In this document: positions 18,990-32,350 of the stretch, piece by piece
How positions within the stretch are numbered: position 1 is the stretch's first letter
How the letters are laid out: every line of letters begins with the position of its first letter
Origin: Methylonatrum kenyense
GTDB lineage: Bacteria; Pseudomonadota; Gammaproteobacteria; Nitrococcales; Aquisalimonadaceae
Assembly (NCBI RefSeq): GCF_023195885.1
Contig: NZ_JALPKO010000005.1
Location: forward strand, 155,220-219,219
Length of the DNA stretch: 64,000 nt
Direction of reading: 5' to 3'
Program-made: the position numbers and the translations under genes
The notes under the pieces: generated by a model
Database searches by the model: none
Told to the model about the DNA's origin: nothing
What the model saw: only the letters and a program-made list of their open reading frames with translations

Positions 18990-20059
18990 GCCAGGCACCG
19001 GTGGTGATCATGGCGGCGGGGACCGGCGGACACGTCTTTCCCGGCCTGGCCGTGGCCCGCGAACTGCTGGATCGGGGTGTGCCGGTGATCTGGCTGGGCA
19101 CCGAGGCGGGACTCGAGGCGCGCCTGGTGCCGGCGGCCTCGCTGCCGCTGGAGACCCTGCAGGTTCGGGGCCTGCGCCGCAACGGCCTCAAGGGCTGGCT
19201 GCAGGCGCCGGTCACCGTGATTGCCGCCGTCTGGCGTGCGGCCGGAATCCTGCGGCGGCATCGGCCCCGTTCCGTACTGGGGCTCGGCGGCTATGTGACC
19301 GGACCGGGCGGTGTGGCTGCCTGGCTGTTGCGACGCCCCCTGGTCATCCACGAACAGAATGCGAGGCCGGGACTCAGCAATCGTCTGCTCGCGCGAATCG
19401 CCCGCCGCCGCCTGTCCGGATTTTCCATGCGTTTCCCGGGCCGCGGTCAGCTGGAGGTGGTGGGCAATCCGGTGCGCCGGGATTTCGCGGCGCTGGCCGA
19501 GCCGGCGGTCCGCTATGCCGATCGCAGCGGTCCGCTGCGCCTGTTGGTGGTGGGCGGCAGCCTGGGTGCCCAGGTGCTGAATGAAACGGTTCCCCGGGCG
19601 CTGGCGGAGTTGCCGTCGTCAGCCCGGCCGCAGGTCCGGCATCAGAGCGGCGAGCGCACCGCCGAACTGGCCCGTCAGGCCTACGCCGAGGCCGGGGTCA
19701 GCGTGCAATTGGAAACCTTCATCGAGGATATGGCCGCTGCCTATGCATGGGCGGATCTGGTGATCTGCCGGGCCGGGGCGCTGACCGTGAGTGAGCTGGC
19801 CGCGGCCGGGGTCGCATCCTGGCTGGTGCCATTGCCGCACGCCGTGGATGACCATCAGACCGCCAACGCCCGTGTCCTCGCCGACGCGGGCGCTGCGGTG
19901 CTGATCCCCCAGTCCGACTTGAGTGCCGGCTCATTGGCCGCCGCGCTCCGCAACGCGAACCGGGATCAGCTCCGGGGCATGGCCGAACGGGCCCGGGCGC
20001 AGGCGGCACCCAGGGCCACCGAGCGGGTAGCGGATATCTGCCTGGAGGTGGCGGCATGA
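18986..20059 (+). CDS. murG: Undecaprenyl-PP-MurNAc-pentapeptide GlcNAc transferase MurG
   Basis: Makes lipid II from lipid I and UDP-GlcNAc at the inner face of the membrane. The 357-residue GT-B glycosyltransferase has the N-terminal loop [38 protein letters not shown] and the C-terminal donor site [16 protein letters not shown] followed by [13 protein letters not shown]. It overlaps ftsW and murC by 4 bases each. Confidence 0.97.
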   Translation: MSQAPVVIMAAGTGGHVFPGLAVARELLDRGVPVIWLGTEAGLEARLVPAASLPLETLQVRGLRRNGLKGWLQAPVTVIAAVWRAAGILRRHRPRSVLGLGGYVTGPGGVAAWLLRRPLVIHEQNARPGLSNRLLARIARRRLSGFSMRFPGRGQLEVVGNPVRRDFAALAEPAVRYADRSGPLRLLVVGGSLGAQVLNETVPRALAELPSSARPQVRHQSGERTAELARQAYAEAGVSVQLETFIEDMAAAYAWADLVICRAGALTVSELAAAGVASWLVPLPHAVDDHQTANARVLADAGAAVLIPQSDLSAGSLAAALRNANRDQLRGMAERARAQAAPRATERVADICLEVAA

Positions 20060-21501
20060 CGGCACGCCGGCAACAGGCATGGGTTCACGCGGCACCGGGC
20101 GCGAGCATGGGCCGGGTCCGGCACCTGCACCTGATCGGAATCGGCGGCGCCGGTATGAGCGGCATCGCCGAGGTGCTAGCCAATCTCGGCTACACCGTCT
20201 CGGGCAGCGATCTGCGTGAATCACCGGTGACCCGGCGCTTGCAGGGCCTGGGTGTCGAGGTGTTCATCGGCCATGCCGCGGAGCACCTGCGAGATGTCGA
20301 TGCGGTGGTGATTTCCAGTGCGGTGTCCGGCGATAACCCGGAACTGCGTGCGGCGCGCGCAGCACGGGTGCCGGTGGTGCCTCGGGCAGAGATGCTGGCC
20401 GAACTGATGCGTTTCCGCTACGGCGTGGCGGTGGCCGGTACCCATGGCAAGACCACGACCACGAGCCTGATTGCCAGTGTCCTTGCCGAGGGTGGACTGG
20501 ATCCAACCTTCGTCATCGGCGGCCGGCTGAACAGCGCCGGCGCCAATGCGCGCCTGGGCGAGGGGCGATTCCTGGTTGCCGAGGCGGATGAGAGCGATGC
20601 CTCGTTCCTGTATCTGCAGCCGATGATTGCCGCGGTCACCAATATCGATGCTGATCACCTGGAAGCCTACGGCGGCAAGTTCCATAACCTGCGCGGTGCC
20701 TTCCTGGAGTTCCTCCACCATCTGCCGTTCTACGGCCTCGCGGTGCTGTGCCTGGATGACCCGGTGGTCCGCGAGCTGATTCCGGATGTCACCCGCCCGG
20801 TTCGGACCTATGGTGTTGACGAGTCTGCCGATGTGCGCGCCACCGGAATCCGGCAGCAGGGCAGTCGCACCGCTTTCGAAGTCTGCGTCGATGGCACGCA
20901 TCCCGTGCCGGTCGAGCTGAATCTGCCGGGCCGTCACAATGTGCTGAACGCGCTGGCCGCAATCACCGTCGCCAGCGAACTGGGTGTGTCACCGGAGGCA
21001 ACGGTCCGTGCCCTGCACAATTTCGCCGGCATCGGCCGTCGTTTCCAGAGCTACGGGGAGCTGACCTTCCCGGCGGGGCAGGCGTTGGTGGTGGATGACT
21101 ATGGCCACCACCCGAGCGAGATAGCGGCCACCATGCAGGCGGTGCGTGACGGCTGGCCGGAGCGGCGGCTGCTACTTGCCTTCCAGCCCCATCGGTTTAC
21201 CCGCACGCGGGACCTGTTCGAGGATTTCGCGCGCGTGCTGTCCGACTGCGACGCCCTGGTCATGACCGACGTCTACGCCGCCGGCGAGGAGCCGATTGCC
21301 GGAGCCGACGGCCGCGCACTGGCGGCGGCCATCCGTGCGCGCGGCAAGGTGAACCCGGTGTTCGTCAGTGATATCGACGAGTTGCTGGACAGTCTGCCGG
21401 CGATGGTCCGGGACGGCGATATCGTGTTGACCCTCGGCGCCGGCAGCATCGGCACCGTCGGCGGCCGCTTGCGGGAGCTGACCACGGAGGCGGACGCATG
21501 A
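20056..21501 (+). CDS. murC: UDP-MurNAc:L-alanine ligase
   Basis: First amino-acid-adding Mur ligase. The 481-residue product starts with an unconserved tail of about 20 residues before the usual [21 protein letters not shown]; an in-frame ATG at 20107 (MGRVRHLH) would remove most of it, so the true start may be there. The ATP loop GTHGKTT is at 128-134, followed by EADESDASF and the HPSEI motif near residue 352. The upstream ATG overlaps the murG stop by 4 bases, favouring it. Confidence 0.95.
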   Translation: MTARRQQAWVHAAPGASMGRVRHLHLIGIGGAGMSGIAEVLANLGYTVSGSDLRESPVTRRLQGLGVEVFIGHAAEHLRDVDAVVISSAVSGDNPELRAARAARVPVVPRAEMLAELMRFRYGVAVAGTHGKTTTTSLIASVLAEGGLDPTFVIGGRLNSAGANARLGEGRFLVAEADESDASFLYLQPMIAAVTNIDADHLEAYGGKFHNLRGAFLEFLHHLPFYGLAVLCLDDPVVRELIPDVTRPVRTYGVDESADVRATGIRQQGSRTAFEVCVDGTHPVPVELNLPGRHNVLNALAAITVASELGVSPEATVRALHNFAGIGRRFQSYGELTFPAGQALVVDDYGHHPSEIAATMQAVRDGWPERRLLLAFQPHRFTRTRDLFEDFARVLSDCDALVMTDVYAAGEEPIAGADGRALAAAIRARGKVNPVFVSDIDELLDSLPAMVRDGDIVLTLGAGSIGTVGGRLRELTTEADA

Positions 21502-22400
21502 ACGTGGCGGCACTCGATCAGCGGTTGCGGGGCGAACTGCACCTGGACGAACCGATGTCCCGGCACACGACCTGGCGGGTCGGCGGTCCGGCCGACCGTT
21601 TCTACCGGCCGGCGGATCGCGATGACCTGGCGCAGTTCCTGCGCCAGCTGCCGGCCGACGAGCCCCTGTACTGGTGCGGTCTGGGCAGCAACCTGCTGGT
21701 GCGCGACGGCGGGCTGCGCGGCAGCGTCATTTTCCTGCATCCCGGCATTGCCGAGATCGTCCTGACCGATGACGGCGGGCTCTGGGCCGACGCCGGCGCA
21801 GCCTGCGCGAAGGTGGCGCGCTTTGCCGCACGCAACGATCTGGCTGGCGCCGAGTTCCTGGCCGGTATCCCCGGAACCATGGGCGGCGCGCTGGCAATGA
21901 ACGCGGGCGCCTTCGGCGGTGAGACATGGGGTTGCGTCGCTGCGGTCGAAACTGTTGATCGGCAGGGTGTGCTGCGGCAGCGGACGCCCGACGACTTTGC
22001 AGTTGGCTATCGCAGCGTGGAAGGCGCCGCCGGCGAATGGTTTACCGCCTGTCTGCTGCGGCTCGAGGCGGGTGACGGTGAGATGGGGTTGCGCCGCATT
22101 CGCCAGTTGCTGGCGCAGCGTGCGGAAACGCAGCCCATCGGCAAGCCGAGTTGTGGCTCGGTATTTCGTAATCCGCCGGCGGATCATGCCGCCCGCCTGA
22201 TCGAGGCCGCTGGACTGAAGGGCCGGGTGATCGGCGGTGCACAGGTTTCCGACAAGCACGCGAATTTCATTCTCAACCGGGGAAATGCCACGGCCGCGGA
22301 CATCGAGGCCCTGGCGACCGAGGTCGCCGAGCGCGTGGAGCAGCGTTTCGGCGTCCGACTACAGCGGGAATTCCGCATTATCGGCGAGGACAAGTCATGA
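21498..22400 (+). CDS. murB: UDP-N-acetylenolpyruvoylglucosamine reductase
   Basis: FAD enzyme that reduces UDP-GlcNAc-enolpyruvate to UDP-MurNAc with NADPH. The 300-residue length and the absence of an extra loop fit the type II form. The FAD-binding motif [15 protein letters not shown] segment reads [13 protein letters not shown]. The catalytic serine lies in [10 protein letters not shown], and the C-terminus shows [17 protein letters not shown]. It overlaps murC and ddl by 4 bases each. Confidence 0.96.
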   Translation: MNVAALDQRLRGELHLDEPMSRHTTWRVGGPADRFYRPADRDDLAQFLRQLPADEPLYWCGLGSNLLVRDGGLRGSVIFLHPGIAEIVLTDDGGLWADAGAACAKVARFAARNDLAGAEFLAGIPGTMGGALAMNAGAFGGETWGCVAAVETVDRQGVLRQRTPDDFAVGYRSVEGAAGEWFTACLLRLEAGDGEMGLRRIRQLLAQRAETQPIGKPSCGSVFRNPPADHAARLIEAAGLKGRVIGGAQVSDKHANFILNRGNATAADIEALATEVAERVEQRFGVRLQREFRIIGEDKS

Positions 22401-23338
22401 GCAGTGCGGCGCCAACCGTGGCGGAACTGGGCAAGGTGGCGGTGCTGATGGGCGGCTGGGCGGCCGAGCGGGACGTGTCGCTGAAGAGCGGGGCCGCGGT
22501 GCTGGCGGCACTGCAACGGCGAGGCGTTGCCGTCGAGGCGGTCGACGTGGGGCGCGACATCCTCGATCGCCTGCGCGAGGGCGGTTTTGACCGGGCCTTC
22601 ATTGCCCTGCATGGACGGGGTGGCGAGGACGGGGTGATCCAGGGCGCCCTGGATTTGCTGCAACTGCCCTATACCGGATCAGGTGTGCTCGGTTCGGCGA
22701 TCGGCATGGACAAGGTGCGGACCAAGCAGATCTGGCAGGCCATGGGCATTCCAACGCCTGGTCACGCGGTAATCCGGCGGGGGCCGCTGGATCTGGCCGA
22801 TCTCGCCGCCCATGTCGGTCTGCCAATGGCGATCAAGCCCGCCCGCGAGGGTTCCACCATCGGCATCAGCCGGGTCGACCGGCAAGAAGAAGTGGCCGAG
22901 GCCTGCGCCGCGGGTTTCCGCCATGACGATGTGCTGCTGGCGGAACGCTGGATTCAGGGCGAGGAATACACGGTGGCGGTGCTTAACGGGCGCGTGCTGC
23001 CGATGATCCGCATCGAGCCGGCCGCCGATTTCTACGATTACGCCGCCAAGTACCACTCCAACGAGACGCAGTACCACTGCCCTTGCGGTCTGGCCCCCGA
23101 ACGGGAGCAGGCGCTGGGCGAACTGGCGTTGCAGGCCTTCGAGGCGGTGGGTGCCACTGGCTGGGGCCGGGTTGACCTGATGATCGATGCCGATGGCGAG
23201 GCCTGGTTGCTGGAGGTGAACACCATCCCCGGGATGACCGACCACTCGCTGGTGCCGATGGCGGCAGCCGCCGCCGGCATCGATTTCGACGAACTGGTCT
23301 GGCAGATCCTGCTGGGCAGCCTGGAGGGGGCGCGATGA
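22397..23338 (+). CDS. ddl: D-alanine:D-alanine ligase
   Basis: ATP-grasp enzyme that joins two D-alanines for the pentapeptide end. The 313-residue product shows VLMGGWAAERDVSLKSG at the N-terminus, ALHGRGGEDGVIQG, the ATP-grasp lysine region PMAIKPAREGSTIGISRV, ERWIQGEEYTVAVL and the metal-binding end LLEVNTIPGMTDHSL. Length and location between murB and ftsQ match DdlB. It overlaps both neighbours by 4 bases. Confidence 0.96.
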   Translation: MSSAAPTVAELGKVAVLMGGWAAERDVSLKSGAAVLAALQRRGVAVEAVDVGRDILDRLREGGFDRAFIALHGRGGEDGVIQGALDLLQLPYTGSGVLGSAIGMDKVRTKQIWQAMGIPTPGHAVIRRGPLDLADLAAHVGLPMAIKPAREGSTIGISRVDRQEEVAEACAAGFRHDDVLLAERWIQGEEYTVAVLNGRVLPMIRIEPAADFYDYAAKYHSNETQYHCPCGLAPEREQALGELALQAFEAVGATGWGRVDLMIDADGEAWLLEVNTIPGMTDHSLVPMAAAAAGIDFDELVWQILLGSLEGAR

Positions 23339-24132
23339 GACGCATGCAGCGAAGCGGTGCCGTGGCCCGGCGGCCGCAGCAGCCAAGCGCGTCCAGCCAG
23401 CGCCATCGGCGGATGTGCCTGCGGCGTTTCGGTCGCCGCGGTGGCGTGCTGGTGCTGGTGCTGGTTCTGGCCGGCGGTGGTGCCTACGCCGTGCAGGAAC
23501 TGACCGCGCCGGATCAGTTCCCGCTGCAGGCAGTGCAGTTCGACAGCGAGCTGCAGCGGGTGCGGGAGCAGGATCTGCGAGCGGCACTTGATCCCCTGCT
23601 TGACGGCGGTTTTCTGGCCCTGGACGTGAGCGCGATCCGGCGGGCGCTGGAGGACATCGCCTGGGTCAGGTCGGCTTCGGTGCGGCGCCAGTGGCCGGGC
23701 ACGCTGCGCGTGACCATCGTCGAGCAGGAGGCGGTGGCGGTCTGGAACGAGGACGCCCTGCTCAGCAGTGAGGGCGAGGTGTTCGCGCCTGATCCGGCCA
23801 CCTGGCCGTCCGGCTTGCCGCAAATGGCCGGGCCGGATCAACGGCCGGAGAAGGTCAGCGTGCGCTTCGCCAGTCTGCAGTCCCTGCTGGATGACGCCGG
23901 GCTGGAGTTGCAGGGCATTGCAGTCGACGCGCGGGCGTCCTGGTCGGCCACGGTCAACGAGGGCGCGCAGTTGCTGCTGGGCCGCGAGGAAGTGGAGTCA
24001 CGGGCGGCGCGCTTCGCCGCCGTGTATCCGGAGTTGGCGGAGACGCAGGACGGAGCGCTGGAGCGTGCCGACCTGCGTTACCCGAACGGTTTTGCCATTC
24101 GCTGGACCGAGGCATCCGGCGCAGAGCAGTAG
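23335..24132 (+). CDS. ftsQ: Cell division protein FtsQ
   Basis: Bitopic divisome protein that recruits FtsL/FtsB. The 265-residue product has a basic cytoplasmic tail of about 35 residues, one membrane helix around 36-52, a POTRA domain from about 60 to 128 (IAWVRSASVRRQWPGTLRVT is its characteristic second strand) and a C-terminal beta domain. The family is poorly conserved; the position between ddl and ftsA settles the call. FtsA starts 15 bases after its stop. Confidence 0.93.
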   Translation: MRRMQRSGAVARRPQQPSASSQRHRRMCLRRFGRRGGVLVLVLVLAGGGAYAVQELTAPDQFPLQAVQFDSELQRVREQDLRAALDPLLDGGFLALDVSAIRRALEDIAWVRSASVRRQWPGTLRVTIVEQEAVAVWNEDALLSSEGEVFAPDPATWPSGLPQMAGPDQRPEKVSVRFASLQSLLDDAGLELQGIAVDARASWSATVNEGAQLLLGREEVESRAARFAAVYPELAETQDGALERADLRYPNGFAIRWTEASGAEQ

Positions 24133-24147
24133 GCAAGAGGAAGCAGA

Positions 24148-25383
24148 ATGTCAAAGAAGACGGAGCGCAGCATGCTGGTTGGCTTGGATATCGGCACCTC
24201 CAAGGTGGTGGCGATCGTCGGTGCTATCGGCGATGACGGCGTGATCGAGATCGTGGGGATCGGATCTCACCCTTCCCGCGGCCTGAAGAAAGGGGTCGTG
24301 GTCAACATCGAATCCACGGTGCATTCCATCCAGCGGGCGGTGGAAGAGGCCGAGCTGATGGCCGGTTGCCAGATCCATTCGGTCTACGTGGGCATTGCCG
24401 GCAGTCACGTGCGCAGCCTCAATTCCCACGGCATCGTCGCGATCCGTGACAAGGAGGTCGGTGCGGCGGACCTGGAGCGGGTCATCGATGCCGCCCGCGC
24501 GGTCGCGATACCGGCCGACCAGAAGATCCTGCATATCCTGCCGCAGGAATTCATCATCGATTCCCAGGAAGGCATCCGCGAGCCGATCGGCATGTCCGGC
24601 GTGCGGCTGGAAGCGAAGGTGCACATGGTTACCGGCGCAGTCAGCGCGGCGCAGAACATCGTCAAGTGCATTCGCCGCTGCGGGCTCGAGGTGGACGACA
24701 TCATTCTCGAACAGCTGGCCTCCGGCTATTCGGTCCTGACCGAGGACGAGAAGGAGCTGGGCGTCTGCCTGGTGGATGTCGGCGGCGGCACCACCGATAT
24801 CGCCATCTTCACCGAGGGCGCGATTCGCCATACGGCGGTGATCCCGATTGCCGGCGACCAGGTGACCAACGACATTGCCGTGGCGCTGCGCACGCCGACC
24901 CAGCACGCCGAGGAAATCAAGGTCAAGTATGCCTGCGCCCTGTCGCAGCTGGCCGGTGCAGAGGAGACCATCGAGGTGCCTTCGGTGGGCGAGCGGGCCG
25001 CCCGGCGCCTGTCACGCCAGACCCTGGCCGAGGTGGTCGAGCCCCGCTACGAGGAGCTGATGACCCTGGTCCACCAGGAGCTGCGCCGCAGTGGTTTCGA
25101 GGAACTGATTGCCGCGGGCGTGGTGCTGACCGGCGGCAGTTCGAAGATGGAGGGAGCCGTCGAGCTGGCCGAGGAGGTGTTCCACGTGCCGGTCCGGCTG
25201 GGCATGCCGCAGCAGGTCACCGGACTGGCGGACGTGGTCCGCAATCCCATCTACGCAACCGGCGTGGGCCTGCTTTATTTCGGTGCCAACAATCGCGCCA
25301 ATCCGGTGGTGGAGTACGAGGCGGAAAAGGGGTTCCGCGCAGTTTTTGATCGCATGAAAAGCTGGTTTCAGGGGAATTTCTGA
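24148..25383 (+). CDS. ftsA: Cell division protein FtsA
   Basis: Actin-like protein that anchors FtsZ filaments to the membrane. The 411-residue product has the phosphate-binding segment VGLDIGTSKVVAIVG, the inserted SHS2-type 1C domain around residues 85-165, the second phosphate loop VDVGGGTTDIAIF and TGGSSKMEGA. The C-terminal amphipathic membrane-targeting helix reads FDRMKSWFQGNF. It begins 15 bases after ftsQ with AGAGGAAG upstream. Confidence 0.97.
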   Translation: MSKKTERSMLVGLDIGTSKVVAIVGAIGDDGVIEIVGIGSHPSRGLKKGVVVNIESTVHSIQRAVEEAELMAGCQIHSVYVGIAGSHVRSLNSHGIVAIRDKEVGAADLERVIDAARAVAIPADQKILHILPQEFIIDSQEGIREPIGMSGVRLEAKVHMVTGAVSAAQNIVKCIRRCGLEVDDIILEQLASGYSVLTEDEKELGVCLVDVGGGTTDIAIFTEGAIRHTAVIPIAGDQVTNDIAVALRTPTQHAEEIKVKYACALSQLAGAEETIEVPSVGERAARRLSRQTLAEVVEPRYEELMTLVHQELRRSGFEELIAAGVVLTGGSSKMEGAVELAEEVFHVPVRLGMPQQVTGLADVVRNPIYATGVGLLYFGANNRANPVVEYEAEKGFRAVFDRMKSWFQGNF

Positions 25384-25437
25384 GCATGCCCGGGTCGAGG
25401 GCTGGTTCAGGCCAACGCGCAACGAGGAGAGACGCTC

Positions 25438-26601
25438 ATGTTTGAAATCATGGATTCCGTAAGTGAAAACGCGGTGATCAAGGTCATCGGTGTCGGCGGC
25501 GGCGGCGGCAATGCCGTGCAGCATATGGTCAAGGCCGACATCGACGGTGTGGATTTCATCTGCGCCAACACCGATGCCCAGGCATTGTCCAGCACCACGG
25601 CGCAGACCGTGCTGCAGCTGGGTGGCCAGATCACCAAGGGGCTCGGCGCCGGCGCCAATCCGGAGGTCGGCCGCAACGCCGCGCTGGAGGACCGGGATCG
25701 CATCGCCGAAGTGCTGGACGGCGCCGACATGGTGTTCATCACCGCCGGCATGGGTGGCGGTACCGGCACCGGTGCCGCACCGGTGGTGGCCGATGTGGCG
25801 CGAGAGATGGGTATCCTCACGGTGGCGGTTGTGACCAAGCCGTTCCCGTTCGAGGGCAGCAAGCGGATGCGGGTTGCCGGTCAGGGTATCGAACAGCTGG
25901 CCCGCTCGGTGGACTCGCTGATCACGATCCCGAACGAGAAGCTGCTGAGCGTTCTGGGCAAGAACCTGACCTTGCTCGACGCCTTCAAGTCGGCCAATGA
26001 CGTGCTGCTGGGGGCGGTTCGTGGCATCGCCGAACTGATCACCCGCCCGGGTCTGATCAACGTCGACTTTGCCGACGTGCGCACCGTGATGTCGGAAATG
26101 GGCATGGCGGTCATGGGCACCGGCTCGGCATCCGGAGAGGGCCGTGCCCGGGAAGCCGCGGAGCGTGCCATTGCCTGCCCGCTGCTGGAAGACGTGAGCC
26201 TGGCCGGTGCCAACGGTATCCTGGTCAATGTCACTGCCGGCATGGACATGTCCATTGGCGAGTTCGATGAAGTTGGCCAAGCCGTGCGCGAGTTTGCCTC
26301 CGATGAGGCGACCGTGGTGGTCGGCACCGTGATCGACCCGGAGCTTGAGAACGAATTGCGGGTTACCGTGGTCGCGACGGGCCTGGATCGGCCGGTGTCG
26401 GCACTGCGTCCCGAGGAGCAGAAACCGCAACTGCATGCGGTGGCGCGCAAGCCCAGTGGCGAGGTGGATTACGGCCAGCTGGAAACGCCGACCGCGATCC
26501 GCAAACAGGCGGCAAATGATCGGTACCCGCAGGCGGCAGGCGCCGAGGGTGACATGGACTATCTGGACATCCCGGCCTTCCTCCGTCGCCAGGCCGACTA
26601 G
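25438..26601 (+). CDS. ftsZ: Cell division protein FtsZ
   Basis: Tubulin-like GTPase that forms the division ring. The 387-residue product has the nucleotide-binding segments [13 protein letters not shown] at the N-terminus and the tubulin signature GGGTGTG near residues 106-112, then the conserved T7 loop region [11 protein letters not shown]. After a short variable linker the C-terminal peptide [14 protein letters not shown], the docking site for FtsA and ZapD-type partners, is intact. GAGGAGA precedes the ATG. Confidence 0.98.
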   Translation: MFEIMDSVSENAVIKVIGVGGGGGNAVQHMVKADIDGVDFICANTDAQALSSTTAQTVLQLGGQITKGLGAGANPEVGRNAALEDRDRIAEVLDGADMVFITAGMGGGTGTGAAPVVADVAREMGILTVAVVTKPFPFEGSKRMRVAGQGIEQLARSVDSLITIPNEKLLSVLGKNLTLLDAFKSANDVLLGAVRGIAELITRPGLINVDFADVRTVMSEMGMAVMGTGSASGEGRAREAAERAIACPLLEDVSLAGANGILVNVTAGMDMSIGEFDEVGQAVREFASDEATVVVGTVIDPELENELRVTVVATGLDRPVSALRPEEQKPQLHAVARKPSGEVDYGQLETPTAIRKQAANDRYPQAAGAEGDMDYLDIPAFLRRQAD

Positions 26602-26797
26602 GCCGGCGGCGGGATAGGCCGCTGTTGATGACCCCGGGGCGCCACTACGGCTGTTTTGTTGCACTGCAGTATGCAGCGACTTTGTGTTGCAGTAGAATAA
26701 CGGGGTTTCCACGCAAGGGGATGCGTCCAGCCTTGCCATGATGCTTGCCTGGCAGCGCCTGACCGCGCCGGGGTCGCAGGGAGAATTGTGACTACGA

Positions 26798-27724
26798 ATG
26801 ATTCGACAGCGCACACTGAAGAATGTGATCCGGGCGACCGGGGTGGGCCTGCATACGGGTGAGAAGGTTTTTCTGACCCTGCTGCCGGCGCCGGCTGACA
26901 CGGGAATCGTTTTCCGACGGGTCGATCTGGATGGCGGGGTCGAAATCCCTGCGCATCCGGAAAAGGTGGGTGACACCCTGTTGTCCACCAATCTCGTTCA
27001 GGACGGCGTTCGTGTCTGCACGATCGAGCACCTGATGTCGGCCATGGCCGGTCTCGGGATCGATAATGCGGTGGTTGAACTGAGCGCCGCCGAGGTGCCG
27101 ATCATGGACGGCAGTGCCGGGCCGTTCGTGTTCCTGATCCAGTCGGCAGGCATTCAGGAACAGGATGCCCCCAAGCGGTTCATTCGTATCAAGAAGCCGA
27201 TCCGGGTCGAGGATGGCGACAAGGCGGTGCAGTTCGAGCCGTTCAACGGCTTCAAGGTCAATTTCGCCATTGATTTCGACCACCCGGTGTTCGAGAAAGG
27301 CTGCCAGACGGCGGAAGTTGATTTCTCAAGCACCAGTTTCGTCAAGGAAGTCAGCCGGGCGCGGACCTTCGGTTTCATGCGTGATATCGAAGCGCTGCAG
27401 GCAAACCGGCTTGCCCTCGGCGGCAGCCTCGACAATGCCATCGTGGTGGATGACTACCGGGTGTTGAACGAGGACGGTCTGCGCTACCGGGACGAGTTCG
27501 TCAAGCACAAGATCCTTGACGCAATCGGCGATCTGTACCTGCTTGGCCGCAGCCTCATCGGCTCGTTCACCGGTACCCGTTCCGGTCATGCGTTGAACAA
27601 CCAGCTGCTCCGCGCGCTGCTCAAACAGCCCGACGCCTGGGAAGAGGTAACCTTTGACGACGCGTCAAAGTCACCGATTTCGTTCGATCAGTCTCTGCCC
27701 GCGCCGGTGCTGGCGAGCGCCTGA
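26798..27724 (+). CDS. lpxC: UDP-3-O-acyl-N-acetylglucosamine deacetylase
   Basis: Zinc enzyme for the committed step of lipid A synthesis. The 308-residue product contains the metal-binding EHLMSA motif (His78), the [11 protein letters not shown] segment, [11 protein letters not shown] and the second metal cluster [15 protein letters not shown]. It follows ftsZ after 196 bases. That spacer holds an AT-richer stretch with TAGAAT at 26693-26698 that could be a -10 element, but no matching -35 is visible. The ATG context and family N-terminus ([18 protein letters not shown]) agree. Confidence 0.97.
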   Translation: MIRQRTLKNVIRATGVGLHTGEKVFLTLLPAPADTGIVFRRVDLDGGVEIPAHPEKVGDTLLSTNLVQDGVRVCTIEHLMSAMAGLGIDNAVVELSAAEVPIMDGSAGPFVFLIQSAGIQEQDAPKRFIRIKKPIRVEDGDKAVQFEPFNGFKVNFAIDFDHPVFEKGCQTAEVDFSSTSFVKEVSRARTFGFMRDIEALQANRLALGGSLDNAIVVDDYRVLNEDGLRYRDEFVKHKILDAIGDLYLLGRSLIGSFTGTRSGHALNNQLLRALLKQPDAWEEVTFDDASKSPISFDQSLPAPVLASA

Positions 27725-27738
27725 GCCACGCTGACCGG

Positions 27739-28209
27739 TTAGTCCTGTCCGGACGGGCCGGCGCGGGACGCCAGTCGGAGCAGGGCCTGACGCATCCGCT
27801 CGTCCGGATGGTGGCGGGCGATTGCCTCCAGGTGTGTTGCCGCGGCCGGGCTCAGATGGCGCGGTCGTGCAAGCTGCACCGGTTGCGTTCGGCGGGGCTC
27901 GATGCGTATTCGCACGCGTGCCGGCGCCCGCCCCCGGCGGCCTCTCACACTGTCGCAAAGCGCTGCCCCCAGAAACCGCAACTGGCTCGCTGCCGCCGGT
28001 GTGTCGGTTATCAGCAGCAGCTCCCCCTCATCCTCGACCTTCGCGACCTGACAGCGCGCTTGCAACGCACTGGGCAGCGCCTCATGCAGGGCAGCCTGTT
28101 GCACGCGCAGGTGGTCCGCCTCCTGCTGTAGCTGCGCCAGCATAGAGCGCGGATCCGTCAGTACCCGTTTGACCGGTCGCGGCCGTTTGCTGCCCATTCG
28201 CCACCCCAT
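27739..28209 (-). CDS. dciA: DciA-like protein (DUF721), putative replicative helicase loader
   Basis: A 156-residue basic protein with the DUF721 pattern: helical N-terminal part (LAQLQQEADHLRVQQAALHEALP) and a strand-rich segment (GELLLITDTPAAASQLRFLGAALCDSV). DciA helps load the DnaB helicase in bacteria that lack DnaC, and its gene lies between lpxC and secA in many gammaproteobacteria such as Pseudomonas. Sequence conservation is low, so the call leans on position and length. It is convergent with lpxC and divergent from secA. Confidence 0.75.
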   Translation of the reverse strand: MGWRMGSKRPRPVKRVLTDPRSMLAQLQQEADHLRVQQAALHEALPSALQARCQVAKVEDEGELLLITDTPAAASQLRFLGAALCDSVRGRRGRAPARVRIRIEPRRTQPVQLARPRHLSPAAATHLEAIARHHPDERMRQALLRLASRAGPSGQD

Positions 28210-28230
28210 CGCTGACGGTACCGTGCCGTC

Positions 28231-28259
28231 CTGAACTTTACGTTGCGATCAGTTATGAT
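28231..28259 (+). promoter_or_regulatory. Candidate secA promoter
   Basis: TATGAT at 28254-28259 follows a weak -35 (CTGAAC, 28231-28236) by 17 bases in the divergent dciA/secA spacer. It would give a leader of about 145 bases. No secM-like arrest gene is recognisable in that leader. Confidence 0.45.
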
Positions 28260-28413
28260 ACGCGCCTCCGATCGCGGTCGATATTCCATGTGGTGGACCG
28301 GGGGCCAATGCCTGGCCCGCAGGGGTCTGGCGCCGACCGCATCAGGCCAGACGGCATTGCCGTTGTCCAGCGGACGGGTGATGTGAATCTTCGGAACATA
28401 ATCGAGTGACTCC

Positions 28414-31119
<2,706 letters not shown>

Positions 31120-31125
31120 CAATCC

Positions 31126-32343
31126 ATGGCGGTCGGACTGAACCCTCCCGCTGAACTGCTTGCCATCGACGGTTTGCGCCTGGGTACCGCTCGGGCCGGC
31201 ATTCGCAAACCGGACCGCCGGGATCTGGTCGTGCTGGAGCTTGCAGAAGGCGCCGAGACCGCCGCGGTGTTCACGCGCAACCGGTTCTGCGCGGCGCCGG
31301 TGCACCTGGCACGGGAGCACCTGGCAGGGTCGGCGCCGCGCTACCTGCTGATCAACACCGGGAACGCCAATGCCGGAACCGGTCAGCGCGGGGCGCGGGA
31401 TGCCCTGCGTTGCTGCCAGGCGCTGGCGGATCAGACCGGCGTCGCCGTCAATCGTGTGCTGCCGTTTTCCACCGGTGTCATCGGCGAACCCTTGCCGGTG
31501 GAGCGACTCACGGCCGGGCTGCCGGCGGCGCTTGCCGCGCTGCAGGCCGATGGCTGGCAGGAGGCCGCCGAAGGCATCCTCACCACCGACACCCTGGCCA
31601 AGGGCTGCAGCCGCCAGATCGAACTCGATGGCCATACCATCACGCTGACCGGCATCGCCAAGGGTGCCGGCATGATCCGGCCGGACATGGCGACCATGCT
31701 CGCCTTCATTGCCACCGACTGTTCCATCGGTCGGCCGCTGCTGCGGCGGCTGTTGCGGGATGCCGCGGATCAGTCCTTCAACCGCATCACCGTCGACGGT
31801 GATACATCCACCAACGATGCCTGTGTGCTGGTGGCGACCGGTGCCTCGCATTGCCGGCTCGATGCGCTGCATCCGGAGGATGTGGCGGCGTTTGCCGAGG
31901 CGCTTGCGGACCTGTGCCGGGAGCTCGCCCAGGCCATCGTGCGGGATGGCGAAGGGGCGACCCGCTTCATTACCATTTCCGTGGATGAGGCGTCCTCCGC
32001 GGCCGAAGCCCTCGACGTGGCCTATTGCATCGCGCACTCGCCGCTGGTGAAGACAGCGTTTTTCGCCGGCGATCCCAATTGGGGCCGGATTCTCGCCGCG
32101 GTCGGGCGTGCCGGCGTCGAGGAACTCGACGTCGAAGGTGTGCGAATCTCGCTGGACGATCTGTGTCTGGCAGAGAACGGCGGACGGGCCGAGGGTTATA
32201 CCGAGGAGGCTGCCGCCGAACGCATGCGCCGTCAGGACATCGGAATCCGCGTTGCACTGGGTCGCGGCGGGGCCAGCGAGACGGTCTGGACCTGCGACTT
32301 CTCCTACGAATACGTCCGCATCAATGCCGAGTACCGGACCTGA
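31126..32343 (+). CDS. argJ: Bifunctional ornithine acetyltransferase / N-acetylglutamate synthase
   Basis: Recycles the acetyl group in arginine synthesis, moving it from N-acetylornithine to glutamate. The 405-residue precursor self-cleaves before a nucleophilic threonine, here Thr190 in the conserved stretch KGAGMIRPDMATMLAF. NTGNANAGTG near residue 77 and the C-terminal ending YVRINAEYRT also fit the family. Whether it keeps the acetyl-CoA-dependent synthase activity cannot be told from sequence. It is 6 bases after secA and 7 bases before the Nudix-ThiE gene. Confidence 0.96.
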   Translation: MAVGLNPPAELLAIDGLRLGTARAGIRKPDRRDLVVLELAEGAETAAVFTRNRFCAAPVHLAREHLAGSAPRYLLINTGNANAGTGQRGARDALRCCQALADQTGVAVNRVLPFSTGVIGEPLPVERLTAGLPAALAALQADGWQEAAEGILTTDTLAKGCSRQIELDGHTITLTGIAKGAGMIRPDMATMLAFIATDCSIGRPLLRRLLRDAADQSFNRITVDGDTSTNDACVLVATGASHCRLDALHPEDVAAFAEALADLCRELAQAIVRDGEGATRFITISVDEASSAAEALDVAYCIAHSPLVKTAFFAGDPNWGRILAAVGRAGVEELDVEGVRISLDDLCLAENGGRAEGYTEEAAAERMRRQDIGIRVALGRGGASETVWTCDFSYEYVRINAEYRT

Positions 32344-32350
32344 GGCTGCA

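Noticed and set aside
26693..26698. TAGAAT as a promoter -10 for lpxC
   Set aside because: No acceptable -35 at 16-18 bases and no extended -10; left as a note only.
25012..26991. Long minus-strand open frame (659 codons) opposite ftsA and ftsZ
   Set aside because: It is the antisense shadow of two highly conserved genes, His/Gln-rich with no domain, an effect of high GC codon use.
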